NCBI GenBank assembly: GCA_001695595.3
Contig: MBPM02000102.1
Coordinates: forward strand, 62,001 to 126,000
Length of the DNA stretch: 64,000 bases
Reading direction: 5' to 3'
Source: Plasmopara viticola
Taxonomy: Eukaryota > Oomycota > Peronosporomycetes > Peronosporales > Peronosporaceae
Position numbers and translations under genes: made by a program. Under the pieces are notes generated by a model. It made no database searches. It was not told where the DNA came from and worked only from the letters and a program-made list of their open reading frames with translations. Positions 43,519 through 57,000 of the stretch are shown piece after piece (position 1 is the first letter of the stretch; each line of letters starts with the position of its first letter).

Positions 43519-45010
43519 CTATAGTAAGGTAGTGGGCTTTGCAAGTTCGAAATTATCGCTTGAAGCAGCCACGGACTTCGTCTCGTTCATATCAGTAGTA
43601 TTTAAACTACTATTATCGTTGAAAGGGCCATATTCAGTCTCATCTTTAATCAGTGCACGAGAATTCGGCGTACCCTTCCAATTTTCTACATTCGCGTTAA
43701 AAACTTTGATACCAGGCATGCGCAAAGGCATTGAGCACATGCAACAAAAGTTTGCGCTTTCTTGGTGAAATTTTTGAAAACATCGACCACACTCGGAAAC
43801 TTTTGTGCATTTGGGACAGTCGACACTTTCCGAGGTAGCGGTCGTTGATGGTGGCGCACTAAGCAGTGTGGGGCTAGCAATGATTCCGTAACCAACAAAC
43901 ATGACGAGTGTGGCTAATATCCGCCCTAGAATGGTTTGTGGAGAAATGTCTCCGTACCCCACGGTCGTGATTGTTACAACCGTCCAGTACAAACTCACCG
44001 GTATATTGCCGAATTGGCGGTCCCCTTCAATAAGGTACATAGCGCACCCAATGACAAGGATTACGGTGAACAAGGCGACCAGAAACACAGCGATGTTTCG
44101 CCGATTCGTATCGATATTTTCAGTCAAAGCAGCACTAGCATCCACAAAGCGAGCCAGTCGCAGGAGTCGGAAAACCCGCATGACACGAAAGATGCGCAAA
44201 ACTGCCAAGTGAAGCAATGGACGAGCCTCAGGAAAGATGTAGGCAACGTAAGATGGCACGAGAGCGCACATGTCCACAAAACCTAAGAGGCTAAAGATAA
44301 ATTTGGCCGGTTTGCGAAGACAAGCGATTCGAAGTCCATACTCAATCGTAAAGAGACAAGTGAATCCATACTCAATTACGAGCAAGTAGACGCCAATTCG
44401 GTCTCTAAAAACTCCAAAAGTTAGCAACGTGGACAATAAAATGACTAACCATAAACGTAACCATACCGAATTTCCTTCACACTATCCAAAACAGCTGTAT
44501 CCAAACACGATGATCAGCAAAAAAGCTTCGTTATAAATGGCCATACGTACCAACCGAGACACTAATTGTCACAAGTCCAATCAAAATAAAAGCCACTCGC
44601 TGACCCAAAGGCGTACTCGTTCGAAAAAGAACCATGTAAACGCCCATCCAGTTCGCTTTAGCTCCTCCTTTGACATCGCGATCCACTAGAATACCATTGA
44701 CACGAAACTCGACTGGCTCAGCTTCCTGCTCCTCAATTCGCTTTTTTTTCTTGCGTGGACTTTTCCCCATTTTCGATTTTCGACGAGATGGCAATTCCCC
44801 AATCGGTGCAACCCGTTGAGCTTTTCCCGGCTCCATTAGCTCCGGTGACCCAACAGGCTCTTCAGAAGCAGCAACTTCCATTCGAAGACTCGCGTCTTCC
44901 GAGTCACCAGATAAAACCTCTATCATATTGGAAGCATCGTCACTGTCGACAAGACCCTTCTTTTCTTCCTTCTTCCGAAGCTTCCTCTCTAATTTTCTTT
45001 CAGATGCCAT
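43519..45010 (-). CDS. voltage-gated potassium channel, single six-helix subunit
   Basis: Three exons: 44551-45010, 44467-44494 (28 nt) and 43519-44404, giving 457 residues. Splicing through the micro-exon restores S1-S2: VSVAVLDSVKEIRDRIGVYLL leads into IEYGFTCLFTIEYGLRI. S4 reads LRIFRVMRVFRLLRLARF, and the filter is TTVGYGD, so potassium selectivity is expected. Residues 1-120 are cytosolic and strongly charged (RKKEEKK, SPRKKKKR) without a T1 domain. After S6 the tail contains CPKC, CGRC and CCMC within about 35 residues, a zinc-ribbon-like arrangement. Four such subunits would form a channel. Neighbours give no clue to its partner. The start ATG at 45010 opens the frame. Confidence 0.92.
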
Positions 45011-45583
45011 GCCGAGAGGTGGCCTCTGCAGTGGACGACGATTAGAAAGAAAGCTATCTTTAACTTTGTGCTCTGCTTTTGTATAAATAAATCACACTAT
45101 TCAAGGACTTAACAAAAATGAATTTGCCTGGACTGACCTAATTCAATCTATCTAGAGCACTTTTGTAAAGTGTACAAGCCAAAACGTCTCCTTTACCAAT
45201 TACATTGTGCCAGTCTGTTGTTGATTTTGTTGCGCTTTAGAAAGTTTCATGATTCAATTGACGTCTATTGTGTCGAATTTCTTCGGCACAATCGGCAATC
45301 AGCGCTGTTTTGTGTACGTCGTGGAAAGTACTCGATGATCTCGGTAGGACTTGGGATTAGCAGTAGCGTTTGTGATGTTAAGAGCGGTTTGAAAGTTGTT
45401 CCACTCTTCTAATCAAAAATGATTTTTATTAAGCTCTTCTTCTTCTCTCAAAGTTTATTATACGGCAATATTTGAAAGCGAACAGCATTCGCATATTTTC
45501 CTATTCCTCGTCTTTTAATCAATGGATTGACTTAGATTCATTCCAGTATAAATTTATATATTAGCAATATGTACAACAAGTCC
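45011..45583. other. intergenic region between Myb and Kv genes
   Basis: 573 bases containing the Kv promoter side and the Myb 3' end. The plus-strand frame at 45170-45412 shows no motif. Nothing else recognised. Confidence 0.5.
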
Positions 45584-46597
45584 TTAAATGTCTTGCATTG
45601 GAAGCTCAGGGGCATTTGTATCTGAAGACACGGGCGAGCAGGATGTGACGCCTGATTTGTCATCACTGAGCACATCTCTCGACAACTCAGACAGTAAATC
45701 GGAAGGTCGTTCTTTGCTGCTGGCCGAACTGCGTAGTAGACGTCCGCGACGCCTCATGGTCGAGTAGTATCGATTCTTAATCGCATTGTCCGTCCGCCCA
45801 GGCAACAGACGCGCAATTTCCGCCCAGCGATTACCAATACGGTCGCGTGTCATGAAAATGAGTTCGTCCTCTTCTTCGGTCCATGCTTCCTTGTTTACTG
45901 CTGGACTCAAGTGGTTCACCCATCGCTCCCGACACTGCTTGCCACACCGTCCTGGAAGCAGTCGCGCAATCGCCGTCCAGTCGTTTGCACCCATGGTCTG
46001 AATCGCATAGTCAAGTGCTTCGTCTTCTTCGGAAGTCCACTGACGTTTGCTCAGCTTATTGTTCGACACGGACGTCTTCATGCGCTTGCTCTGCGGCGAC
46101 ATGTCGCTCTCCGCCACCACGGCATCGTGCGCAGGTGACGCGAGCGCTGCGTCTCCGGATTGAAGCTCATGCTCTGAAGTCGGTCGCTTCTTATTAAATT
46201 TTGCAACACTTGGTCCAAGGTTGCTTCTGGCGGCAAATCGTGGTGAGACACCCCGAAAGGCCGTCTCGATGCCAGGAGCCATTGGCGAGAGCTGCATTTG
46301 CATGTGCATGGACGGAAGTTGCATCTGGAGATCCACAATGTTCATGAGACGAAGTAGGTCTTGCTGCAACGACAAGACGCTTTTCTTCATAAATTCGCGC
46401 TCGACCTCACGCTCTTGTTCACGCTTTAAAAGGTTTTGCGTCAGTAGCTCTTGGGCTGCTAAACGATCCTTCAGCTGCTGCACTTCTCTATCATCGTTGC
46501 CCTGGCACTCTGTGGTCAATTGCGACTCGTCGTCTCGTAGCTTCAAAGCGGCATCTTTGGCTTCGATCGCATTGTGGGGCTCGCTCTCGGGCTGCAT
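45584..46597 (-). CDS. R2R3-type Myb transcription factor
   Basis: Single coding exon, 337 residues, starting at the ATG at 46597. The open frame runs 60 nt further upstream without an ATG and crosses a likely acceptor (TTCACAG), so a 5'-leader intron is probable. Residues 20-110 are coiled coil rich in E, Q and K. Two Myb repeats lie at about 185-285: R2 with [25 protein letters not shown] and [10 protein letters not shown]3 with [22 protein letters not shown] and KNRYYSTM. The tryptophan spacing and recognition helices match c-Myb-like R2R3 proteins that bind sites around AACNG. In Phytophthora, Myb R2R3 proteins help control sporulation and zoospore stages, which is background rather than evidence for this gene. 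Confidence 0.92.
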   Translation of the reverse strand: MQPESEPHNAIEAKDAALKLRDDESQLTTECQGNDDREVQQLKDRLAAQELLTQNLLKREQEREVEREFMKKSVLSLQQDLLRLMNIVDLQMQLPSMHMQMQLSPMAPGIETAFRGVSPRFAARSNLGPSVAKFNKKRPTSEHELQSGDAALASPAHDAVVAESDMSPQSKRMKTSVSNNKLSKRQWTSEEDEALDYAIQTMGANDWTAIARLLPGRCGKQCRERWVNHLSPAVNKEAWTEEEDELIFMTRDRIGNRWAEIARLLPGRTDNAIKNRYYSTMRRRGRLLRSSASSKERPSDLLSELSRDVLSDDKSGVTSCSPVSSDTNAPELPMQDI

Positions 46598-47095
46598 CGT
46601 CGGCACTGAGCACTTCCGAATCTGTGAACGAAGCGTCGCAGTAAGATATGTTATCAAGATTGACAGGTATCTTACCTAAAAAAAAGAGCGATCTTAATGT
46701 GTTTTTTTTTGTAAACGGGTAATATATTTTTACTTTACGTGTTTTCTACGGTGCTTGACAGATTCGACGTGGAACTTTTCGTCCAATGTGACAAAGTCAC
46801 ACAGCATTATGCACAGAGTAGACGTGCAGGAAAATCTGCGATTGTTTGGCGAACGAGTTTTACTTAAGGTCAAGAGTAAAGACTGGCCTACCGTAAGCTC
46901 TTGAAAATGCGATACCGCAACCTTGTTCGATACATTATTTCATTTACATACCTGTATAAATATTGGAAAGGAGCCGGTTCAATTTTTTTAACAAGAAGCC
47001 AGCTCCAAGGACGGCTTTCAATTATCTACTTAGACTTGAATTGAAAAGGGGTGAGTGCTATCTGCCACTCTTTGGTTTTTACACGAAAAATCAGT
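46598..47095. other. intergenic region upstream of the Myb gene
   Basis: About 500 bases. The part near 46610-46675 looks like a leader intron on the minus strand (GTAAGATAC donor, TTCACAG acceptor). The rest is AT-rich without a recognised element. Confidence 0.45.
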
Positions 47096-47713
47096 CTAGC
47101 CATAAGGATGCACACAACGGCCAAAGATACATCTGCACTTGAGCAATGAAGACGACGAGAAGCACTGCGGATGCTTCGGAAAAATAATGCCTGGCTTGGC
47201 GGCCGCTCCCAGGTAGCGATAATTGCCGTCCAAACACCCTGCTACGGTGCTAGTCTCATTGGCTGTACAAAGCGCCTCATTCACAAAGACGGAAAGTCCA
47301 TGGTCAAAACCAATTAAGAATGTCCCTGATGATGAGGCCACCAGTATTGGCCCCAGAAGGAGTACGAATACGAAAATACCAACGCTCAACACATTCCTAT
47401 GGTAAGCCTAATGGCCGAAGTCACCAACGCACTGAGCGAAGGACTATGTGACACGCGCATCGCCGGGAACCGAAACAAGTTTTCAAGTCGATTGAAGCTC
47501 ATTCATTCTCCAGGTTACCGGTCGGACGAAAAAAGGGGATCCTAAGCATTTATATTTTACCTGGTCGATGCCGGTCATTTGCCGAAAAGTACGCTTTCTT
47601 GCTTCTTGCTCCGGTACAGCTATCCATAGGCCATTCCTCGCCTTTTGCCAGCCCAATCTAGTGGCGGCGAGCACAACCGCATCAATCTTGCTTACTAGTT
47701 TTACTTGGCGCAT
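47096..47713 (-). CDS. hypothetical small membrane protein
   Basis: Two exons are proposed, 47561-47713 and 47096-47407, giving 154 residues. The first starts at ATG 47713 and reads MRQVKLVSKIDAVVLAATRLGWQ. The second begins after CATTAG and contains one strong hydrophobic segment (VLSVGIFVFVLLLGPILVA) followed by an ectodomain with five cysteines and an N-E-T glycosylation site. The intron would be 153 nt, longer than most here, and an alternative donor exists at about 47520. No family is recognised. The orientation (short basic N-terminus, one helix, Cys-containing C-terminus) suggests a type II membrane protein. Confidence 0.45.
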
Positions 47714-48509
47714 TATCAAGCAAGATAAAAAGGGCAACTTGCACACGGTATGAAGAAAGCCTCGGGCTTGCAGCCACCGATCGGTTCACGCTACTACGAC
47801 TTGATGAAGAAGGCCGTAAGCGAATTATTTCGTTCCAGATTAGGCACCGAGGTGCTTCCGAACAAACCTAATTTGCTTTTGTTAAGGAGTTGCTTGCCAT
47901 AAAGTATACACTGCGTGTCTTTACATGTAACTTGTCACAGAATATGAAGAATGACTGTCTCTCACTGTGTTAGATGCAAATAGGAAAAGCTTTGTGTGCT
48001 TGCACGTATGCAATTGCGCAGACCAGACCATAAGCTGGCCCACATCAGCAGAGATAAAAGCTTCCTTGACGAGCAAACATGTCAGACGTACAAAACGTCA
48101 TTAAAAACCTTTTGAGCGAAGCCAAATCGCAGACGCAAACGCCAAAGTTAGCGAATTGAGTTACAGCGATCGCGGTTGCATCAATGTGAGTGGGCAATCG
48201 GTGAGCTTAAATATAGATATAATGTTTCATCCAGCTTGAATTGTTTTTTTTTCGAACGAAGATGAGCTCTAGGTCGACATACTTCTGGAAGCACCTGATG
48301 CTCTGACCAGCGGTCATACCGATTTTTCCACATGGACGCACAAATGAATGGCCGAGCATGTGAAGACCTGTGAGATCTGCCAGTTGGTCAACCTTGCGGC
48401 TCAGACGTCGTCTATTGTTATGATGCTGTTGTTACCGGCAGAAGGTTAAAAGTCCATAAACCTCAACTTTGTCTTTGGGTCGTAAAAAAAAGAAAGGGGC
48501 TAACATATT
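47714..48509. other. intergenic region
   Basis: About 800 bases with no supported gene. A short frame beginning near 48079 (+) reads MSDVQNVIKNLLSEAKSQTQ and then stops; it could be a gene remnant but has no recognised homologue. Confidence 0.4.
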
Positions 48510-48815
48510 TTAAGAAGCAGAGACACGATTCTTAACGTAATTAAAATATCGAATACACCCAGTCGCTTGCAATTGTCCTTTATAAGATTCTGCTGGATAG
48601 ATCTTCATGCCTTCCCACTCACGAGCCCAAGTGAGTACACGCAGCTCATTCACTAGCAGCGCTAACATCGTTTGCACAGTAGCATCTTCTTTTTCTCGCT
48701 TTTCCTCTTTTTTCTCCTTCTCTTTGCTACATTTATCATCTTTGACCTTACTCTTCTGCTTTTTCGCGTACACAACTTCCACCATCCATAGGAGGTGGTG
48801 CATCAACAAGCTCAT
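48510..48815 (-). CDS. hypothetical small protein or gene remnant
   Basis: The first ATG in the frame is at 48815, giving 101 residues; the frame itself stays open upstream to about 48900. The middle is an unusual Lys/Glu-only stretch (KEKEKKEEKREKE), flanked by hydrophobic helices and a C-terminal segment (LTWAREWEGMKIYPAESYKG) that looks like real protein. It lies about 150 bp behind the leishmanolysin stop on the same strand. It may be the last exon of a decayed gene; no family is recognised. Confidence 0.3.
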   Translation of the reverse strand: MSLLMHHLLWMVEVVYAKKQKSKVKDDKCSKEKEKKEEKREKEDATVQTMLALLVNELRVLTWAREWEGMKIYPAESYKGQLQATGCIRYFNYVKNRVSAS

Positions 48816-48961
48816 GAGTTTTTCGACTGCATAACGGATGCAACACAGAACCGCTCTCACTACCCACAGGGAGCTGAAATTCGACTCACTTTTGCCTACT
48901 TTTTAAAGCTATCTTAGAGGTAAAATTTAAAATGGGGTTGCTATTGTAGTTTGGTAATTAT

Positions 48962-51900
48962 CTAAATATTCTCAGTGTGGGTCAGCATTATAGAGTCGTG
49001 AATATCCATGACGACCGCACCATTAGGCCTGCTACTACTGGCCGGAGTGGCTAAACCACAGCGTTGAATTGAAATACTCCGCGATGAATGGAACCGGGCC
49101 AGCACCTTGTCTTGATTTTCGGGTGCACGAACGACCCGAAACACGCAAAAGCCTAGGACGATGGCGAGTAGCACGACCGTGAATGTAAAGACAGCGATAC
49201 CGGCGGGATTGGTGAATGCCCAAGTGAAAACAGCGTGTCCAAAAGACTGATTCGTCAGTAGAGAGCTGTCCATATCCACGTACGGAATTTCGTACTGTTC
49301 AACCACAAGCTGAAACGATGAGCTGTCACTCTTCGAAAGCCTTCGTTGACCCAAAGTCAAAGTGAGCTGCGACGTACTACCCGTCGACGGATAATCAGTG
49401 TGAACAACCACCCAAAAATCACCGGAAAAGGACGAATTTGGTATCTCAACAACTTGGCCCGTGTCTTCATTTGCAATAGAAATATACGTGAAATCGTACA
49501 AGGATCGTGGAAGAAGCTCGCTTACGTAAACACTCGGCATGACTCCTCCAGTTCCTTGGTCTACTGGTTGCAGTGCCAGACGGAGACCCATTCCTACACG
49601 AAGAGGCTCTGGAACGCGAAACATTAAAACCTGGCCACGCGTCAATTGAAAGCTAGTATTGCAGGATGAGCACAAGAACGAAACATTGTCAGCTGCACTC
49701 CATAGCTGCGTCAGCTCGAAACCAGTTGGCGAATTACACGAAATACCGGTCCAGCCAGTTTCACACTGGCACGCTTGCGCGCCATTTTTTACAATACATT
49801 GTCCGTGTCCATGGCAATCTGGCGTAGCGTCGTCAGCCCCACACGCTAAAACAGTCGAAGTGTGTAATGCACTGACGTAGACGACAGCTTCGAGTTGGAA
49901 ACGTAGCGCAGCTCCCGAAACCACACGATTGTGTATTGCGATTTTAAAGCAGTCTGATCCAGTCGTTGCGTATGCACAAGTCGTCGTTACAGCCACTGCC
50001 ACACTTTGTCTCGATGAGCGTGAAGCGACTGCATCAAAGTCTTGTAAGGACTTTGATGCTAATGTTGGAAACCCGTTATCGCTGGGACCCCGTACAAGAA
50101 GCAGCGGGCGCACTGGTGTTTCCGCATCCTCGATATCGTTGTCGATGACCAAAGTAAACTCGACTGCTTTTGCTGCTGCGTCAACAACGTCAAAGGAAAA
50201 ATAAACCCAGTCGCCAACGGCTAAGATTGAAATCGCTGCACTTTCGTATGCCACATATGAAGACATGGCGCTCGCGTCTGGCACGGCGGATGGTTTCGAT
50301 AGCATAATTCGCGCAACTGGTAAAGAGCAGTAGCGGCCACTAAATTCGGCTGAACATGTGCACAATGTACTCGACAATACGCTGCACGCACCTCCATTTA
50401 GACAAACGGCCAAACTATCGTCGTCATTCGAGGCTAACTCGGTGCTGCCACTGTCCGATAATGTCAAATTTGACTCTTGTACTACAGCGTTGAAACTAGC
50501 AACAAGACTTGAAGTCTGGCAATCGTCCGCAACGTTCACAGTGAGACGATAACTTAAGGATTCTCGAGCGTATTCACTGTTATATACTCCAATGTAGTAT
50601 AGCCCTGAACTCAGTGTCGAGGAAGCCCGTGAGAGCACAATCTTTCGCGTTGCCGCGGCTGAAGCCCAGCCACTGATGTCTGCATATTGCACCGTACTCG
50701 TTGAGGTAAATGGACCTGGTGAGAACTTCGGTATTGTTTCGCGGCGAACAAAAAGCATGGCATCTCCATCAGACGTGATATTGTCTACGTTTACAACAAG
50801 AACCTTCCAATTATCTTGAACGCTTATAGTGTACAAGCCCCAGTCTCCACGCTCGATCTGTAAGTCCAGCAAACCAGCTTCAATCCTAAAAGGCCCAGTG
50901 AAATGTTGAATGTACGCTACTGATGGCACCAACTCTTTGCAAAGAGCTTGGGCAGGTGTTTTCGGTGGATTAAAGGCAAAAGCTTCGTCACAAACACAGA
51001 CGGGGTCAAGAGTTCCTGTCGCTTGGCATACACCGTTCCCAAAGCATTCCGACGTATTGCGCAGCGAGCTAATACCAATAGAGACGCTTGCGGGAGCACT
51101 TGACGATCCTGTCCACGCGGTCGCATCTAAACACGAGCCCAGATCTTGACAATCTGGACCACATTTTGGTACACTGCAATCGTCGCCACTCCAATAACGA
51201 TTACAAGTACATACTCCTGGAATGTTTCGACCACAAGTACCATGACCCGAGCACGTGACACCACGACACTTGTCTGTTTCTACGCGAAGACGTACAGTTG
51301 ACTGCCCAGCGGAAAACCCGAGTAGCGATACGTAAAAATAACCGGGTGCTGCTTGCGAATAAGACTCTGTTGTTTTACGACAAATTCGCGACGTTGAGTT
51401 CAGGCCTCGAGGAAAAACACCCAGTGACCCACAAAGATGAATTTCATCATTTACATTTACATCTTTTGTGCTCATGAAGCGAATACTGGTAGTGGTCAAT
51501 GCCGTTGGGAATGGATCATCGAATGATCCGTATAAATCCACGTCCATCGTGCTTGAGGTTCCCGACGGATAATCAACAATGAACGTGACATCGTACGAAC
51601 TCGCATCTAGATAAAATTTAAAGAACTTGTACTGCTTTGAGTCGATCGTGACGCTGGCGCCAGCCTCTGTCAGTAACGTCACTATTGGACTCGTAGCAAT
51701 AGAGCACTCGACACCGGAGAACCCTGGGGCGCACGTACACGCACCCGATTCACAGCTACATTTACCGTGGCTTTCACAAGATGAATTCGTACAGCCAGGC
51801 ACACATTCACATGCATTTCCAGAGTACCCGTTATGACACATGCATGAGCCAGTAGCCGCGTTGCAGACGCCATTTCCATTACACTGCGAGGCATTTTTGC

Positions 51901-53928
51901 TTCCAGTCTCTATAGGGCACAATAATTCCGAGCAACTCAGCCCCGCAAATCCATTTGCGCACTTACACTGTCCTGTGTTTCGATCACAGGTACCCTGTGT
52001 CTTGCCACTACATTCGACATCTTGATCGTTGCTCGGACACTGAAAGCCTGAGCAATCGTCTCCTACGCGACCTGTAAAGCAATCGCACTTGCCATTCGCA
52101 AGGCGTACTCCATTTCCCGAGCATCGATCCTGCAAGAGCTGACAGAGCTGCGTGCTCGGCGGACACCGTAATTTTCCTTTAAATCCCGCAACTTTGATGT
52201 CTCCACCTTGAGATGGACACTGCACTTTGACTCCTCCGATAGAAAGCGTCAATGTCGTGGCTGAACAGTCTAATACTTTGTAGCAAGTTGGTCGTAGATC
52301 AGCACTGTCCCTGGAATATCGACTGAGACTAGAGTCAAAACATTTGCTTGATGAGCCGACCTCTTCCATCCAATTCGTAGAGTCCACCTGCGTCACCGTG
52401 CGTCCGATCCCACGGCAATCGCCATTGTTGTAGCCTCGATAAAAGGGGCAATAGTCCGCGTAGGTGTCCCGGCCACCAAAAACAGGATTTTTGAAATACT
52501 GAAAGCCTGCGGGGATACTCGAACTGTAGCTTGCGACGTTGCAGTAGCCTTTAACGTTGTAATCTGCTGTACATCCTCGTTGATTAGCATCCGTGCACAA
52601 GTAGCGGTCGCTCCATTGAGAGCACCTGGACTTTGCCATACCACAGCCTTCGTGGTACCCCCACGGAAGCGGTTGCGCTTGAGAATAGCTCACGTCATAC
52701 CATCCGCTGTCTGCAAACAGTGCGAGCGTAAGTATTGAATACACTGGATCATACGCGCTGATAGCACTCATGTATTCATTCATCACGACGCGCTTTTCCC
52801 AGTGTGAGCTAAACGACGCACCCCCTTTCTCCCCATTTTCAAGCTCGAGCCCAGCATTTGTCCAGTCAAAACAATTAAAGTGCTGTTTGACGCGTTCGAC
52901 AACCTGCGGTGTGACAATTTTACTCACCGTGACGCCTCCTGTTCCTTGTGTTTGTACAACCACATTTTCATATTTCCAAAGTGCTCCATTCCGTGGCTGC
53001 CGAAAGTTGACAAAAAGGCGTTGGGAAAAGACAAGTGCATGGGTCATTTCGTGCAAAGCCGTCCCTACTTGTTCAGTGCGGCTGGCGCCACTGGTTCCAA
53101 AAGGATTTAACCGCGAGGGACTGAAATTGGCTTGACCAGAAATGGGTCGACCAAATTGGTCCACGTTGCAAGGTAGTGCCCAAGCAATCACCGATCCAGT
53201 CGTAGGACGTGCCGTGACGTGCAGTAAGAAATCTGCGTTGGCAACACCATTCGAACGATAGAAAGCTGGCATCGAGTTCTGACAACAAGCCCAATCAGTA
53301 GTATTCGAGCATGATAATCCTTTGACAACGAGATTTCCCGCCACGCGCTGGACAGAGAGGATACTACCAAAGTAGGTCGATATCGTTTTCAGAAGAACCG
53401 TCGTGAGAAAATCTTTCTTAGCCGGCGTAAGTATATCTTCTTGAGAGCATATATACGCCTGCTCATCTAATTCCACGATCTCACCCACTTCGTCGCACTT
53501 GTAACCAGGGTCACTAGCCAAAAAAATAGCACACTCTTAGCAATAATTTTTTTAGATCAGTCAAGTTTAGTAAGAAAACCTTACGAGGAGAGCTTTGAGA
53601 CATCAAAGACAATTCGTAGTGGCTGAAAGGTGGACAATGTCGAGGTAGCTTCGAGCTTGCGATAAGGCGGCGATAATCCTACGGTGTCCAGGAAGACGGA
53701 CAGATAATAATCACGCACTGAAGTTTGATTTGATGGTTCTTGAATCAGAAATTCCTGTGAAACTTCGAGTGATTCCATGTCCACGGACCGCTCAAATTCA
53801 TCGGCTTTTCTATCATGTATACAGTCATGATGAGGGTGCTCACGATTCTCGATTAGTGTCGTTGTCACCAAATTCCACAAATTTAAGAGTAAGATTGCAT
53901 TGCAAATAATGAAACTTTTTCTTGCCAT
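48962..53928 (-). CDS. leishmanolysin-like (M8) metalloprotease with EGF repeats and transmembrane anchor
   Basis: Two exons, 53585-53928 and 48962-53513, with a 71-nt GT-AG intron; 1631 residues. The ATG at 53928 opens a signal peptide ([20 protein letters not shown]). The M8 domain (about 90-560) carries the zinc site HEMTH near residue 268, the third His in SSHWEKR and the Met-turn Met in VVMNEYMSA. Between about 600 and 1450 there are about eight EGF-like modules with the C-x-C-x-x-G-(F/Y)-x-G-x-x-C end pattern ([36 protein letters not shown] and others), interspersed with beta-rich segments. One transmembrane helix near residue 1563 ([20 protein letters not shown]) precedes a short cytosolic tail. 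A surface-anchored protease for matrix or host proteins, or for adhesion, is inferred. It sits 147 bp behind the BEACH gene on the same strand. Confidence 0.92.
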
Positions 53929-54075
53929 CACTCTACTTGGTTTGTTGCTGAGCCACACGACTCCATGCTCTTCACTTGGGACATTCCAATAACCGAAATT
54001 TACATTGCTAAGTGAAAAATAACCGATCGTTATAAATATTGGGATCCTTCAACGCACAGTCGTTACTATCACTTA

Positions 54076-57000
54076 TTAGTGTATGTTTGGACTGACGCTA
54101 TCGTCCACCCAACGAATGCAATTGCCTTCCGCATCCCCGGAAAATAGTTGGCGTTGCTCTGGGCCGAGGGTCAGTGCCGTCACCATCGAGCGATGATCAA
54201 GCAGCAATTTGAGAACGAAAAGCTGACACGAAGGCACTACTTGGGCTTGGGCACTCGATCCATTGCTACGATGTGTAATTGAAACGGGCAAGCTGACAGG
54301 ATTCACACGTTTGGAGCTGATTGGTGAGCTACAGAAATGTTCTTGTGCATAAGTAGACTGAGTATTTTCGGCTGTAGCAGTCTCTGCTTTCCTATTTTTC
54401 TCCTCTGGCTGAGCCAAATCGGTTGGATACCGGATCCCCCAAAAGGCGATTGCTCCGTTTGCGTGACCAGTGACGGCAATCACCCCACTTTGCCAGGAAT
54501 CACATCGAGTCGACATCGCACACGACTACGAATTGACGAAATAAATACACAACGGCACATTAGTTGGATAGCACACCGACCGCTTTAGAGCGACGTACAA
54601 TGTTTTGGAGACCAAATGCGGAAGAGCTCGATGCTGCGAGAAGATCTCCGTTGATACTCCACAATCGGATTTCCGAGCTCGTGGCAGTCATTATGTTTCC
54701 ATTAGCACTATTAATGGAAACGTGACAAACCGTTGCTGCATGACCAGCTAGTTCCTGGAGAAGCGCTCGCGTTCGCAGATCCCATAGTAGAACGCTGCGA
54801 TCGGCCGAGGAGCTTGCGATTAAATTAAATTCCTACATGAATGATTTATTTTACAGTCTTAATATCGCATTTTTCAATAAGCAAATGTGCAAATACATCA
54901 CTGTACCTTGTTTATCGCGACGCAGGTAACAGCATCACTGTGTCCAACGTATTTCGCTACTTGTTTGAACACACGTCGCCCGTCTGAAAACTTCGAGCAC
55001 TCCATTAGATTAACAACCGCATCTTGGCCTCCCGTGACAAGAAGCGCGCCGTCCTCCGAGACTGATGCGCAATTGATCCCATCATGGTGTGCTCCTTCAA
55101 TGACAGCTAGAACTTTGCTGGCTTCGCGATGACGACCAGTGCCTGGACTGGGTTGGTAAACACGAAGCTTAATGACGCTACTTTGACAATCCCACTCCAA
55201 ATACTTTGCACATCGGGGTGGCATAAAGCAACATCCGACACTTAAGCACTGCATTTTGTCGTGTACGAACTTGACATCGCCGACCGCCACTCCACTCACT
55301 GATACCGAGACAGCCGAATGCTTTTTCATAAAGACATACTCTTTGCCGATCGCGACGAGAGCAGGGGCTAGCGGGGTGTGCCACTTAACATACGCTTCGA
55401 TCGTACTAAGTGGCATGCCGTCGTATTGGTGACCCGCAGACGGATTCATTAATGTTGTTGCTGCCTCAATTGTCGCTCCACCACTTGACGAAGTAGGAAC
55501 GAGCACTGGGACTTTGCGTTGAGGGTGTGGACTCGGAAAGAGTCGTGACGGGGTCTGGCCAAAATTTTCGATCTGCGCCAGAGTTGCAGCTCGCATGATG
55601 GGGTCCGTGATCTGCTCTATATCGACTGTTCCTTCATATGTAAAGTGCATGAAGACATTTTGAGCATCAACTGCAGCTTGGCCGGTTTGCTTAACTCCAA
55701 ACACAAGATCAATCCAGTCGTGTAGATGCTCCGAGACGTACTTTGACTCGAGCGCGCGTCGGTTCAGTCGCACAAATTCGCGCGGATCGTTGTGAGCCCA
55801 AGGAGGCAAAATGACGTGCCAGACGTCTTCACCACCTTGAGTCGTGCCAAACTTGCAGTTATTGGCATTATACAGAAATTCAGGGAGATAAAAAAATTCC
55901 GGAATAAGCTCACGGACATCCTGTAAATTATCTCTGGAAGCCGAGATCCACGACGACGGGATACTACGAAACAGACGATCGGGATGGTCAAAGTTGCCTC
56001 CCTGCAACTCTAGTGCCATAGCCGTAAAAGGCTCTAATCGAATGAGATAATTAATAACGTACGCAGAACACGAATAGTGTGTACCATAGTGAAACGCAGG
56101 AGTCTCCATAGAGCTATCCGTGTTCATCTCTTGGCTCATTGCTGCAAATCGCTCGCAGAATTGCGCTGCACGATTTGGACTAATCGCTCCCATGGGTTTG
56201 GATAGATCGCGATACGTTTCATACGCATCTAGATCAAGAAATTCGCTTGTATAATCAGCAATAACCCATGGAAAGACTGGGTATTGTGTGATGTCATTAA
56301 AGCTGCGTCCAGCCAAAGTATTTAAGTGCATAAGGTACTCAAAGTTGGTCATTGAACCGCGTAGCCATCGCTTTGTAACAGCTTGACGCATGCGCTTAGT
56401 CGATGGGACCAAGGCCCCCGTTCGGAGAACGGGACTCCAGAATATGCTGTTCACCAATGGCATTTGAAAGAGTAATTTAACAACTTCTTCACGGTCAGCA
56501 GATGTCTCAAGCTGTAGGAAATATGTCGAGCCAAACGTGTCGAACAATTCGATACCAACAGGTCGCAATTGGTACTTGATACGACAAATTTGCTTGACAT
56601 TCGAGTACTTGATGTGCCATCGCGAACTCGTAGCTGTACCGGCCAGGGGGTCATTCATATGTACAGAGGCATTGGGTAAAGGAACCACCGTAAAGTCTTG
56701 ATCACCTCCTTTGGTCGATGGTGCAAACTGCATACCTAAATCAGTCAGTGCAGCTCGAATGAGTCTTTTAGTCGTTTTCCTTTTGATTTCCGACAAACTG
56801 ATAATTGCATTATTCCCACTAGAGGAGCTTTCGTCCGAACAGTGTGGCACCATCTCAGTTGAAACTTTGTGTCTTTCATTCGAAGCATTCAAATTGTCGT
56901 ACAATTTCGTGAACCCACCTATAAAGTACACTCCAAGCCGACAGATTACAAAAAGACCAGGAGATCGTTCTAATCCCAAGACATACGCCGCCTTAAAGCT

